Source: Rossellomorea marisflavi (GTDB lineage: Bacteria > Bacillota > Bacilli > Bacillales > Bacillaceae_B). From it: DNA of 64,000 nt. The notes under the pieces were generated by a model. It did not search any database, was not told where the DNA came from, and saw only the letters and a program-made list of their open reading frames with translations. The stretch spans positions 294,163-358,162 of the forward strand of contig NZ_LGUE01000004.1 of the NCBI RefSeq assembly GCF_001274775.1. The letters are read 5' to 3'. Within the stretch, counting starts at the first letter, position 1. Every line of letters starts with the position of its first letter. The position numbers and the translations under genes were made by a program. This document shows, piece by piece, positions 1 to 7,880 of the stretch.

Positions 1-167
1 ATGAGCTCGAGTTGATGCTGCTTCAGCACGCCCTCAATGGACTTCAGGTTGCGCTGGATCGTCCGTCCGCTTACGTTCAAATACGCAGAAAGGGAGTGGA
101 CGGTATGTTTACCCGAGGTTTTCACAATCAGTTCGATGATCGCTTTTTCCCTGGATGTAATGAACAT
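1..167 (-). CDS. mtlR: MtlR, mannitol operon activator (N-terminal part, runs off window)
   Basis: Only the first 55 codons lie in the window. They start at an ATG preceded by a G-rich ribosome binding site (AGGGGGGAG). The peptide begins with a DeoR/BglG-type helix-turn-helix (residues about 5-45, containing SREKAIIELI and LNVSGRTIQRNL), as in the DNA-binding end of MtlR-type PTS-regulated activators. It lies 85 bp downstream of mtlA on the same strand, matching the mtlA-mtlR order known in Geobacillus. By family knowledge MtlR activates mannitol genes and is controlled by PTS phosphorylation of its PRD and EII-like domains, which are not visible here. Confidence 0.8.
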   Translation of the reverse strand, partial: MFITSREKAIIELIVKTSGKHTVHSLSAYLNVSGRTIQRNLKSIEGVLKQHQLEL

Positions 168-252
168 ACGTCTCCCCCCTTTCTTTATCTACACTAGTAT
201 AAGAACATCCAAATCGGAAAAGCAAGCGTGCGCCTCTCCGATTTGGATTCCA

Positions 253-2166
253 TTAGTTGCTATTGATGATGTCTTTGATTTCTTTTGCAGAAGAGGCGAG
301 GACCATTTTGTCGACGTTCTCCTGCTCGGAGCAGATGACCGCGATGCTTGAGAGGATCTCAAGATGCGTGCCGTCCTTACCGGCGATACCGAAGATCAGC
401 TTCGCTTTCTCTCCGTTGAAGTCGACACCGTCTGGAACCTGGATGATGGTGAATCCGGATTTCAGGACTGCCCGCTTCGCTTCTTCCGTTCCATGCGGGA
501 TGGCTACGTTATTACCCATGTAAGTCGTCGTGATGCCTTCACGGTCGATCATGGCATCTACATAGCTGTCTTCCACGTATCCGGCTTTGGCCAATGCTTC
601 ACCGGCAAATCGGATGGCTTCTTCCTTCGTTGCGAACGATTGATTCAAGAAGATGTTCTCTTCTAGTAGAAGATCGTCATCTCCTGAGTCAGGAGCGTCA
701 ACAGGTGCTTCCGCTTCTTCCACAAGCTCTTCTTGAGCTGGTGTCACGTCAGCCTGAAGGCTTCCGATCAACTTGTCATACTCGGGACTGGATAGGAAGT
801 TATCCACTGAGATGTGGTACGCACTTGGAAGCTTGCTTTGCGCACGCGGCGTCAGCTCTTCCTGTGTGATGACCACTTGGGCATCGGCCGGCAGATTGCT
901 GATGGCCGTGTTGGTGACGGTCACACCTTCAATGCCTGCTTCCTTCACTTTCTTACGAAGGAGTGAAGCACCCATTGCACTGGACCCCATTCCGGCATCG
1001 CAGGCGAAAATGATTTTGTTTACATTCTCAGGAAGCTGTCCGTTTGATTGCTGGTTGAAGTGACCGGCAACGGAGCTTTTCTTCCCTTTCATATCTTCCA
1101 TTTTTTTTGTTGCGTCTTCGATGTTTCCATCGTCTTTTTTGCTTGATTTCAAGATGACGGCGGACACGAGGAAGGACACGACTGCAGCCACGATGATCGC
1201 CGCGAAGTTCGCGATGTACGCTCCAACGTCTCCAGTCGGTGTCACCAATCCAATGGCTATGACACTACCTGGTGAAGCCGGTGATGCAAGACCTCCGCCA
1301 AGAAGGACAAGTGTCAGTACTCCACTCATACCACCAAGGATGACTGAAAGGAGCAGTGCCGGTTTCATCAGCACATACGGGAAGTAGATCTCGTGGATCC
1401 CCCCGAAGAAATGGATGATGGCGGCACCCGGTGCGGATTGCTTCGCTGTCCCTCTTGAGAAGAACATATACGCAAGCAGGACACCAAGACCCGGTCCAGG
1501 GTTTGCTTCCAATAGGAAGAGGACCGATTTTCCTGTTTGTTGAACCTGCTCGAGACCGATCGGGGAAAGGATCCCGTGGTTGATCGCGTTATTCAGGAAC
1601 AAGATTTTGGCCGGTTCGATCAAGATGCTTGTCAGCGGCAAAAGATGCGCTGCGATCAGCCAGTCGACACCGTGGACAAGGAGCTGGGTGAATGCATCCA
1701 CCGCAGGACCGATTCCGAGGAATGCAAGGATGGCGAGGGCTCCACCCAGGATCCCTGCTGAGAAGTTGTTGACGAGCATTTCAAATCCTGAACGGATCTT
1801 CCCGTCAATCAGTTCGTCAAATTTCTTGATGACATACGCACCAAGGGGACCCATGATCATGGCGCCGAGGAACATCGGCGTATCAGGCGCACCGACGATG
1901 ACACCCATCGTGGCGATGGCACCGACGACACCTCCCCGCTGATCGTGAATCAATTTACCACCCGTATACCCGATCAAGAGTGGTAACAGATACGTCACCA
2001 TCGGGCTCACTAATTTGTTAAGGCTTTCATTTGGGATGAGGCCGTCTGGAATGAAAAGCGCAGTGATTAATCCCCACGCGATAAAAGCACCGATATTCGG
2101 CAGTACCATGGAACTCAGGAAGTTACCGAACTTCTGAATCTTTACTTTAACAGTAGACTGTGCCAT
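253..2166 (-). CDS. mtlA: PTS mannitol transporter subunit IICBA
   Basis: This 637-residue membrane permease takes up and phosphorylates mannitol to mannitol-1-phosphate. The IIC domain spans about residues 1-345, with many hydrophobic helices and the substrate-region motif GGIHEIYFPY near 255. The IIB domain follows at about 380-470, with its phospho-cysteine (C389) in FACDAGMGSSAMGA. An acidic linker (about 478-499) leads to the IIA domain at about 502-637, with its phospho-histidine (H558) in NNVAIPHGT. IIC, IIB and IIA are fused in one chain, as in E. coli MtlA; many Bacilli carry IIA separately as MtlF. The start has GGGGAG nearby. The gene is followed by mtlR and preceded by a candidate MtlR operator. 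Confidence 0.95.
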   Translation of the reverse strand: MAQSTVKVKIQKFGNFLSSMVLPNIGAFIAWGLITALFIPDGLIPNESLNKLVSPMVTYLLPLLIGYTGGKLIHDQRGGVVGAIATMGVIVGAPDTPMFLGAMIMGPLGAYVIKKFDELIDGKIRSGFEMLVNNFSAGILGGALAILAFLGIGPAVDAFTQLLVHGVDWLIAAHLLPLTSILIEPAKILFLNNAINHGILSPIGLEQVQQTGKSVLFLLEANPGPGLGVLLAYMFFSRGTAKQSAPGAAIIHFFGGIHEIYFPYVLMKPALLLSVILGGMSGVLTLVLLGGGLASPASPGSVIAIGLVTPTGDVGAYIANFAAIIVAAVVSFLVSAVILKSSKKDDGNIEDATKKMEDMKGKKSSVAGHFNQQSNGQLPENVNKIIFACDAGMGSSAMGASLLRKKVKEAGIEGVTVTNTAISNLPADAQVVITQEELTPRAQSKLPSAYHISVDNFLSSPEYDKLIGSLQADVTPAQEELVEEAEAPVDAPDSGDDDLLLEENIFLNQSFATKEEAIRFAGEALAKAGYVEDSYVDAMIDREGITTTYMGNNVAIPHGTEEAKRAVLKSGFTIIQVPDGVDFNGEKAKLIFGIAGKDGTHLEILSSIAVICSEQENVDKMVLASSAKEIKDIINSN

Positions 2167-2216
2167 GTAATTTCTCCCCTTCTATAGTAGGATTTATGAC
2201 ATAAGATCACATCTAT

Positions 2217-2246
2217 ATGATATGTCACCTTAGAAACGTCATACAA
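2217..2246 (-). promoter_or_regulatory. Candidate mtlA promoter
   Basis: On the minus strand TTGTAT (2246-2241) and TATCAT (2222-2217) are separated by 18 bp, about 50 bp before the mtlA start. The -35 match is weak, as expected for an activator-dependent promoter. Assignment rests on position and hexamer resemblance only. Confidence 0.35.
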
Positions 2247-2263
2247 CCTTCTTGAAAACTGAC

Positions 2264-2286
2264 TTTGTCGCGACACCCGTGACAAA
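2264..2286. promoter_or_regulatory. Candidate MtlR operator upstream of mtlA
   Basis: TTTGTCGCG and CGTGACAAA form an interrupted palindrome (arms 2264-2272 and 2278-2286, one mismatch). The outer halves resemble the TTGNCACA/TGTGNCAA half-sites described for MtlR in Bacillus and Geobacillus. It lies about 18 bp upstream of the candidate -35 of mtlA, the usual place for an activator. Confidence 0.5.
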
Positions 2287-2366
2287 TGTAATGTATCTGT
2301 CTTGACAGTTCAAAATAAAGGAAAATTATCGGATCTGGTCGAATGCATAAATTGAGGTGATCAATC

Positions 2367-2912
2367 ATGGAAGAATTGAAAGTGGTGATCGGCGCGGGAC
2401 CCTACCATAATAACCCCGACTGGATCCATACCGATGAGCTGGAGCTCGACCTTCTTATAGAAGAAACATGGAAAAGGACATATGAAGTAAGCAGCATTTC
2501 GGCCATTCTCGCCGAGCACGTGTGGGAGCATCTCACTGCAGAAGAAGGACTTGAAGCCGCCAAACGCTGTTACCGCTATCTCAGAAAAGGCGGATACGTC
2601 CGCTGCGCCGTACCCGATGGGTTTTTCCCGGATGAGGAGTATCAGCATATCGTTCAGGTAGGCGGACCTGGACCGGCGGATCATGCTGCAGCCAGCCATA
2701 AAATCGTCCATACATACAAAAGCCTGACTGAGATGTTTTCACAGGCAGGCTTTGAAGTCAAATTGTTGGAGTATTGTGATGAGGACGGACAGTTTCACGC
2801 TTCCGAATGGGATGAAGCAAAAGGCGTGATTTTCCGTTCGAAGAAGGTGGATCCGCGGAATCGGGAGGTCTTGACGTTCCCTTCTTTGATGGTGGATGCG
2901 GTGAAGAATTAA
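2367..2912 (+). CDS. Predicted SAM-dependent methyltransferase-like protein
   Basis: The 181-residue protein resembles small class I methyltransferase-like proteins of the COG4627 kind. It opens with VVIGAGP, a degenerate SAM-binding glycine loop. It continues with ILAEHVWEHL (the post-loop histidine motif) and YLRKGGYVRCAVPDG, the typical beta-strand 5 segment. The full glycine-rich motif I is short, so SAM binding is inferred and no substrate can be named. GAGGTGATC sits upstream of the ATG. It is monocistronic, divergent from mtlA, and its end overlaps the convergent serine hydrolase gene by 4 bp. Confidence 0.6.
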   Translation: MEELKVVIGAGPYHNNPDWIHTDELELDLLIEETWKRTYEVSSISAILAEHVWEHLTAEEGLEAAKRCYRYLRKGGYVRCAVPDGFFPDEEYQHIVQVGGPGPADHAAASHKIVHTYKSLTEMFSQAGFEVKLLEYCDEDGQFHASEWDEAKGVIFRSKKVDPRNREVLTFPSLMVDAVKN

Positions 2913-3658
2913 CCCAGTGAACGGTGTAGGAGACGCAGGGACTCTGCCAGGCAGTCATCGGTCCCTTGCGACTCTCTCCGGTCAGGAACACCTGCCGCCC
3001 CTATGACAAACAAACATCGTTCTTTCCCAAACTCCCCGATCACACCAATGTCGATGGCCATATCCGGTAGTCCTCCAGTCATGTGATTGAGTTGATGAGG
3101 CGGTATGCCTTCCACTTCTTCCTGTTGGCGGACCAGGCCATTCATGATCGGCATCCACACATCGGGACGATAATCATATCCTTCCACCACTTCGATCAGC
3201 ATCTGCATCAACTCCTGAAGCATCCCTTTATTTTCAGGTGAGCGGGGATCAGAAGTGACGCACATATGATCAAAACGCCTTCGAATCATTCTATTCACAT
3301 GGTCCCATCCCCCTGCCAAAGTCACCACCTGTTCAGCAACGACACTGTCATGGCATGCAATCATGACTTCCACGGCCTCCCCAAGCATGAGTGACTGCCT
3401 GTTTTGAAAATGTGGATACAATTCACGACTATCTTCATCAGGGTTAAAGCGGATAGGTTGGATGACCTCATCCCATTTCATTCCTCCACTCTCCACCATA
3501 CCTGCGACTGCAAATCCAATCGCTACTTTTCCTGCCGAAGCAAGCGGCATAACCAACTCCTCATTATAGGATGCTGTGATCCTCCGATCCTTAGAGGAAT
3601 AGGATAAGAACCCAGTGCTCCCATGCACCGCTTCCAATAAATCAATCACTTCTTTCAT
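2909..3658 (-). CDS. Class A beta-lactamase-like serine hydrolase
   Basis: The 249-residue protein has the layout of the class A beta-lactamase fold. The nucleophile motif SAGK (SxxK, about residue 41) follows MPLA, and CHDSVVAE sits near residue 116 where the SDN-like motif is expected. No signal peptide or lipobox is visible, so it is probably cytoplasmic. A KTG box is not obvious, so true beta-lactamase activity is doubtful and an esterase or peptidase role is possible. GAGGGG precedes the ATG by 8 bp. Its start overlaps the end of the upstream dehydrogenase gene, so the two probably form one operon. Confidence 0.6.
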   Translation of the reverse strand: MKEVIDLLEAVHGSTGFLSYSSKDRRITASYNEELVMPLASAGKVAIGFAVAGMVESGGMKWDEVIQPIRFNPDEDSRELYPHFQNRQSLMLGEAVEVMIACHDSVVAEQVVTLAGGWDHVNRMIRRRFDHMCVTSDPRSPENKGMLQELMQMLIEVVEGYDYRPDVWMPIMNGLVRQQEEVEGIPPHQLNHMTGGLPDMAIDIGVIGEFGKERCLFVIGAAGVPDRRESQGTDDCLAESLRLLHRSLG

Positions 3659-4592
3659 CGTTTACCCCTCTATCTTTTTTATAATCAACAAACACTTTCA
3701 GAGGCCGGATGGATTCCATCTCTTCAAAGCAAGCGATCACTTGATCCCGTATGATCTCCCGTTCAAACAAATCCGTGAGATAAGGCGTCTCTTCATATGT
3801 ACTGAAAAACCACTCACCATGTTTGCGATAGTCATAGCCATCACTTGAAGCGAGAATCCTCAATTCCTTCTCGAAAAATGCTGAAGGAAGCGTAAATTCA
3901 TCACGATTCCCATCTGATAAAACACAGATGGTCCCCTCCCCCTTCATGACGTTCATTAGCGTGAGGAACGCAGCACTGTGGGCTGAGCACTCCAATCCAG
4001 CATCATAGGAATCTTCTATTTCAGCTTCGCTGCGATAAATCCTGGCGGCACCAAGTCGCAGCGGCAACGGATGCCTCGCTTCATCGGGTTCCACCACATC
4101 CACATGCCTCACCCCGAGATGATGTTTCAAGAAATGAATCGCCAAGACGCCCATCGTCCCTGCTCCTGTTACAAGGACACGATCTTCTTTCGAAAGATTC
4201 AGCTTCAGGACGCCCTTGGCTGCATCACAGGAAAGCGTATTAAGTAGCGCATACTTCCACTCTACATCCGCAGGAATTCTGACCGCCTTACTGGACGGGG
4301 TGACCCCGAATGTCTGCTGACCGTAGAAAGCGATAACGCGGTCGCCCACCTTGAAATCGGTCACGGACTTTCCAATCTGTATGACCCTCCCCGCGCTTTC
4401 ATACCCGACCTTCCGCGGATAGACCGGCTCCACATCGGTCGGGTCCGTCCCTAGATATTGAGGCATTTCAGCCCCGATGCTTATTCCGCACGCATGGGTT
4501 TCAACCCGGATTTCGTCCTCTGATAGTACGGAGTCCCCTTCACTGATCCATTCCAACTTCCTTGGGGCATTCAGGACTAGTCGCGTATTCAT
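3642..4592 (-). CDS. Medium-chain dehydrogenase/reductase family oxidoreductase
   Basis: The 316-residue protein has an N-terminal GroES-like domain (ETHACGISIGAE, VGDRVIAFYG) and a Rossmann domain with the NAD(P) loop VLVTGAGTMGV near residue 140. The usual catalytic zinc ligand histidine in GHE is replaced (VGYESAG), and the structural zinc cysteines are absent. It may therefore be a zinc-independent reductase; the substrate is unknown. An in-frame TTG lies 9 bp earlier, but AGAGAGG abuts it directly, whereas the ATG at 4592 has 9 bp spacing and is preferred. It is co-oriented and overlapping with the serine hydrolase gene downstream. Confidence 0.65.
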   Translation of the reverse strand: MNTRLVLNAPRKLEWISEGDSVLSEDEIRVETHACGISIGAEMPQYLGTDPTDVEPVYPRKVGYESAGRVIQIGKSVTDFKVGDRVIAFYGQQTFGVTPSSKAVRIPADVEWKYALLNTLSCDAAKGVLKLNLSKEDRVLVTGAGTMGVLAIHFLKHHLGVRHVDVVEPDEARHPLPLRLGAARIYRSEAEIEDSYDAGLECSAHSAAFLTLMNVMKGEGTICVLSDGNRDEFTLPSAFFEKELRILASSDGYDYRKHGEWFFSTYEETPYLTDLFEREIIRDQVIACFEEMESIRPLKVFVDYKKDRGVNDERSD

Positions 4593-4702
4593 ATTGATCA
4601 ACCTCTCTTTTCTATAACCCCCTACCCCCCTTTGACAAGGGATGGTAAGTCGTCCTACACTTGCACGTAGCTATATTTTACCAAAGGAAGGGACGTTCGC
4701 AT

Positions 4703-4861
4703 TTGTTTTTATTGTTTTTAATGGCTGTAAGTACCCTGATCGGATTTGTTCTCTTAGGAATGGATCAGCTTGGCATGGTGATTGGTTTCGGGATGATCCT
4801 GGGGTGTTTGATCAGGGGGATTTATTTATTGAAAGAGATTTTAGCCAGATTGGAAGAATGA
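4703..4861 (+). CDS. Small two-helix membrane protein
   Basis: This 52-residue protein is nearly all hydrophobic, with two predicted membrane segments separated by MDQLG, and ends in a charged tail (KEILARLEE). The TTG at 4703 is chosen because AAGGAAGGG lies 9 bp upstream; a longer frame from TTG 4661 lacks a ribosome binding site. A terminator follows immediately. I do not recognise the family. Confidence 0.5.
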   Translation: MFLLFLMAVSTLIGFVLLGMDQLGMVIGFGMILGCLIRGIYLLKEILARLEE

Positions 4862-4866
4862 GCGGA

Positions 4867-4896
4867 GTCCCCACACGAAATGTGTTGGGGCTTTTT
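4867..4896 (+). terminator. Rho-independent terminator
   Basis: CCCCACAC pairs with GTGTTGGGG across GAAAT, followed by CTTTTT. It ends the small membrane protein gene and abuts the convergent phosphatase gene. Confidence 0.8.
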
Positions 4897-5495
4897 CAAT
4901 TCTTTATTTCGGAAAGATGCCCCGTATCATTCAAAAAGTGAACCAACCTCTCCTCCCCGTCCTTCTCCAACAGATGCATTCCTGTGTCACCCGTGATAAA
5001 CCAGACACTCTGATCAACCGGATTCCCCATAAAGATATTCAGAAGCATGGATAAAACACCGCCATGAGCGACGATGATGATCCTGTCTGCATGCGTTGTA
5101 TGTATGATCCGGGAGAAGATGTGCTCCATCCTCATCCGGAACTCAATGAATGTTTCCCCTCCCTCCACAGCTTCGTGAAGATACTGAGGGAGGGGGATCT
5201 TCTCAGCTTCCACAAACGGCATGCCGGCTAAGATTCCATTATGTTGTTCCATCAGCTCGTCTACATAGCGGACGTCCTTGCACCCCACTTTATTTGTCAG
5301 GATATCCGTGGTTTCGGCAGCTCTTTTTAACGTACTGGACCAGATGATGTCTGGTTTGAAAAAGCTTTCTACTTTTGCCGCCATGGCTTTTCCTTGTGTA
5401 CGACCAAGCTCCGTCAACGGATAGTCGGCCCTTCCTTCATGTACGTTCAAGACATCTGCCTCGGACTGTCCGTGGCGAATCAATAACAGTTTCAA
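4896..5495 (-). CDS. Histidine phosphatase family protein
   Basis: The 199-residue protein is of the phosphoglycerate mutase-like superfamily. The catalytic phospho-histidine is in LLIRHGQSEADV at the N-terminus, SSTLKRAAET supplies the conserved arginine, and the second histidine is in IIVAHGGVLS near residue 149. The length fits small-molecule phosphatases of the CobC/PhoE group rather than glycolytic mutases. The substrate cannot be read from sequence. It is divergent from the MBL/TetR operon and ends tail-to-tail with the small membrane protein gene. Confidence 0.8.
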   Translation of the reverse strand: MKLLLIRHGQSEADVLNVHEGRADYPLTELGRTQGKAMAAKVESFFKPDIIWSSTLKRAAETTDILTNKVGCKDVRYVDELMEQHNGILAGMPFVEAEKIPLPQYLHEAVEGGETFIEFRMRMEHIFSRIIHTTHADRIIIVAHGGVLSMLLNIFMGNPVDQSVWFITGDTGMHLLEKDGEERLVHFLNDTGHLSEIKN

Positions 5496-5514
5496 ATAAT
5501 TCCCTCCTCATCAC

Positions 5515-5562
5515 TAGACAAAACTAATACCATTAGTTATATTGTTATTATCATTAGTTTCA
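5515..5562 (+). promoter_or_regulatory. Promoter with embedded TetR-type operator
   Basis: TAGACA (5515-5520), 17 bp and TTATAT (5538-5543) form a plausible SigA promoter about 50 bp before the MBL hydrolase start. Inside the spacer lies a perfect palindrome, AACTAAT-acc-ATTAGTT (5523-5539), and a third half-site (ATTAGTT, 5554-5560) follows the -10. A repressor bound here would block polymerase. The obvious candidate is the TetR protein encoded by the second gene of the operon. Confidence 0.55.
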
Positions 5563-5592
5563 AAATTCATTTTCTTAAAGGAGAACGCCATC

Positions 5593-6297
5593 ATGCGTCT
5601 AACCCGTATAAATCAGATCCATCAGTTATCTTTTCTGCCACGGTTGTTTCCTGTGAATTGCTATCTTGTTGAAGAACAGGATGACCTGACCCTTATCGAT
5701 GCCGCACTACCTTATAGTGCAGAAGCGATCCTGGCATCTGCCGAGAAAATCGGCAAACCCATCACCCGGATTGTCTTGACCCATGCCCATGACGATCATA
5801 TCGGTGCGTTGGATAAACTGAAGGAATCACTTCCTCATGCTGAAGTCTATATTTCCAAACGGGATGAACGACTTCTTCGCGGGGATGTTTCCCTGGATGA
5901 TCACGAGCCCCAGACACCTATCCGCGGCGGCGTGCCAAAGAACATCCAGACCCGTGCGGATGTCCTTCTAGAAGAAAATGATGTGGTCGGTTCCCTCCGA
6001 GCCATTTCAGCACCGGGGCACACACCGGGGTCAATGGCTTTCTTCGACCAGAGGGACGGTAGCCTGATTATTGGAGATGCTTTTCAAACGCGCGGAGGGA
6101 CGGCTGTTTCCGGGCAACTCAATGTGCTCTTCCCGTTCCCTGCGCTTGCAACTTGGAATAAAGAGGTGGCCCTGAAAAGCGCTCAAAAGCTGGTTGATCT
6201 GAAGCCCACTCTCCTCGCCGCAGGTCACGGAGTGATGATACCGTCACCTGAATCGATCATGAACGAAGCCATCTTAAAGGCAAAAAAGAAAGGTTGA
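5593..6297 (+). CDS. MBL-fold metallo-hydrolase
   Basis: The 234-residue protein carries the metallo-beta-lactamase metal motif THAHDDHIG near residue 70, the later ligands in SAPGHTPGS and LIIGDAF, and a final histidine in AAGHGVM. Such enzymes hydrolyse thioesters, lactones or phosphodiesters; the substrate is open. The ATG at 5593 is preceded by AAAGGAG; an upstream in-frame start has no ribosome binding site. It is the first gene of a two- or three-gene operon with a TetR regulator that probably controls it through the palindrome in its promoter. Confidence 0.8.
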   Translation: MRLTRINQIHQLSFLPRLFPVNCYLVEEQDDLTLIDAALPYSAEAILASAEKIGKPITRIVLTHAHDDHIGALDKLKESLPHAEVYISKRDERLLRGDVSLDDHEPQTPIRGGVPKNIQTRADVLLEENDVVGSLRAISAPGHTPGSMAFFDQRDGSLIIGDAFQTRGGTAVSGQLNVLFPFPALATWNKEVALKSAQKLVDLKPTLLAAGHGVMIPSPESIMNEAILKAKKKG

Positions 6298-6303
6298 ATC
6301 AGT

Positions 6304-6864
6304 ATGTCACCACGAATCGGAATGGATCTTGATATCATCGTGAAAGCAGCAATCGAGCTTGCTGACCGTGAAGGGATGAGTGAGGTCACCCTTGCCACTT
6401 TGGCAAAATCATTAGATGTCCGCCCCCCTTCCCTCTATAATCATGTAAAAGGCGGACTCCCTGCCCTGAAGATTGAAATGGCCAAACGCGGCTATTCCCA
6501 GTTGAACCGACGATTGACGGACGCTTCAGTCGGCCGTTCAATGGATGCCGCTGTCCTCGCCTTCGGTATGGCCTATGTACAATTCGTCCGGGACCATCCG
6601 GGACTGTATGAAGCCATGCTCATGGTAGCGATCGGAGCCGATGAAGAGCTGCAGGACATCCAGGATCAAAGCATCAGAATCATCATACAAGTCATGGAGG
6701 GCTATGGTCTGGGCGAACATGGCACCCTTCATGCCGTCCGGGGACTGCGGAGCATTCTCCATGGCTTTGCTTCATTGGAGCAGCACGGAGAATTCGGGCT
6801 TCCCCTTGAAAAGGATGAGAGCCTGACAAAAAGCATCAACGCTTTTCTTGCAGGAATCCGCTGA
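6304..6864 (+). CDS. TetR/AcrR family regulator (WHG-domain type)
   Basis: The 186-residue regulator has an N-terminal helix-turn-helix (about residues 25-50, MSEVTLATLAKSLDV then PSLYNHV) and a C-terminal ligand-binding region ending in LRSILHGFASLE, typical of the TetR_C WHG group. It starts 6 bp after the MBL hydrolase stop, so the two are co-transcribed. It is likely an autorepressor acting on the AACTAAT/ATTAGTT palindrome at 5523-5539. The inducing ligand may be the substrate of the hydrolase, which is inference. Confidence 0.8.
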   Translation: MSPRIGMDLDIIVKAAIELADREGMSEVTLATLAKSLDVRPPSLYNHVKGGLPALKIEMAKRGYSQLNRRLTDASVGRSMDAAVLAFGMAYVQFVRDHPGLYEAMLMVAIGADEELQDIQDQSIRIIIQVMEGYGLGEHGTLHAVRGLRSILHGFASLEQHGEFGLPLEKDESLTKSINAFLAGIR

Positions 6865-6877
6865 TTAAAGGACTCCA

Positions 6878-7231
6878 ATGATTAGATGGCTTAGAAGGTT
6901 GAATGCTGCCCTTCGCTTCACTCTGGAGCTGATGGGTTTGACGGCAATCGGGTATTGGGGATTCCATATGGGAGATGGCTGGATGGGGTGGCTGAGCGGG
7001 ATCACCCTCCCCCTGTTATTCGCAATCGCGTGGGGAATGTTCGGTTCTCCGCGCGCCCCATTCCCACTCCCCCAAAATGGTAGGCTTATGCTCGAATCCT
7101 TGATATTCGGGCTTCCAGGCGCTCTTCTAATGGGGTTGATGCCTGTGACGGCCATTATTTATCTAATAGGTGTGGTCCTCAACCGTGTGCTCATTGTATA
7201 TTGGAAACAAGAAAACCTGATTCACACATGA
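6878..7231 (+). CDS. YrdB family membrane protein (DUF2568)
   Basis: The 117-residue protein has about four hydrophobic segments and the family hallmark WGMFGSPRAP near the middle, as in Bacillus YrdB. The function of the family is unknown. It lies 13 bp after the TetR gene and is probably in the same transcript, with a modest AAGGA ribosome binding site. The C-terminus is basic (VYWKQENL). Confidence 0.75.
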   Translation: MIRWLRRLNAALRFTLELMGLTAIGYWGFHMGDGWMGWLSGITLPLLFAIAWGMFGSPRAPFPLPQNGRLMLESLIFGLPGALLMGLMPVTAIIYLIGVVLNRVLIVYWKQENLIHT

Positions 7232-7248
7232 AAGGAGATGCCTCTAAC

Positions 7249-7530
7249 ATGACATCCAAACGAGTCTGCGAACACGGACATGTTTATTACAAGAGCAGTG
7301 ATTGCCCCACATGCCCGACCTGTGAGAAAGGAAAAAAGCCTTCTGAAGGCTTTCAGTCCAAGCTTTCGGCTCCGGCACGCAGAGCTTTGGCCAGTGAAGG
7401 GATTAAGAGTGCAGAGGATCTGTGCAGGTACACGGAAAAAGAAATTCTTTCCCTGCATGGGATCGGTCCTTCCTCGCTTCCTGTGTTGAGGGATGAACTG
7501 GAACGGAATGGGCTTGTTTTTAGGAAGTGA
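7249..7530 (+). CDS. Small zinc-ribbon/HhH protein resembling RNA polymerase alpha C-terminal domain
   Basis: The 93-residue protein has two parts. Residues about 6-27 carry a cysteine/histidine cluster (CEHGH then CPTCPTC) that looks like a zinc ribbon. Residues about 40-93 resemble the alpha-CTD helix-hairpin-helix: APARRALASEGI, SAEDLCRYTEKEIL and LHGIGPSSLPVLRDEL. AAAGGAG precedes the ATG at 7249; the upstream METRKP extension has no ribosome binding site. Homologues are usually named RNA polymerase alpha subunit C-terminal domain-containing protein. DNA binding is inferred from the HhH motif. Confidence 0.6.
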   Translation: MTSKRVCEHGHVYYKSSDCPTCPTCEKGKKPSEGFQSKLSAPARRALASEGIKSAEDLCRYTEKEILSLHGIGPSSLPVLRDELERNGLVFRK

Positions 7531-7606
7531 GTTCTCCTTCTTTCCAGCTTATACTTGTTACCATATACAACAACCCAATGTACAATATCCCCAAGGAGTG
7601 ATGAAC

Positions 7607-7789
7607 ATGCCAGATAAAGAACCCTTCAACTATGTAACCGATCACATGAATAAAATCGAAGGATCACCAATAAGTACAGACCCAGGGAATGGAAGCCTCC
7701 CTAAACCGATACGGTGGATCGGTATCTTCATCATCGGAGCGTTTGCTATCGGGGCTTTATTCATCTTGATTGGCAGCTTCATGAATTGA
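7607..7789 (+). CDS. Small single-pass membrane protein
   Basis: The 60-residue protein has a polar N-terminal half and one C-terminal membrane helix (GIFIIGAFAIGALFILIG). The ATG at 7607 is preferred over the one at 7601 because AAGGAG at 7593 gives 8 bp spacing. A strong terminator follows. The family is not recognised. Confidence 0.55.
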   Translation: MPDKEPFNYVTDHMNKIEGSPISTDPGNGSLPKPIRWIGIFIIGAFAIGALFILIGSFMN

Positions 7790-7791
7790 CG

Positions 7792-7826
7792 ACTGAATTT
7801 CCTAGAGGGAGATTCAGTTTTTTTAT
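7792..7826 (+). terminator. Rho-independent terminator
   Basis: ACTGAAT and ATTCAGT pair around an imperfect inner stem and are followed by a run of seven T. It closes the transcript of the small membrane protein. Confidence 0.85.
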
Positions 7827-7880
7827 TTACAGGAAATGTCCACCAATTTATAGAAGTACTATGAGGAAGGATGTGTTGAG

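Noticed and set aside
2251..2270. Possible catabolite-responsive (cre) site near TGAAAACTGACTTT
   Set aside because: Too many mismatches to TGWAANCGNTNWCA, and no symmetric core.
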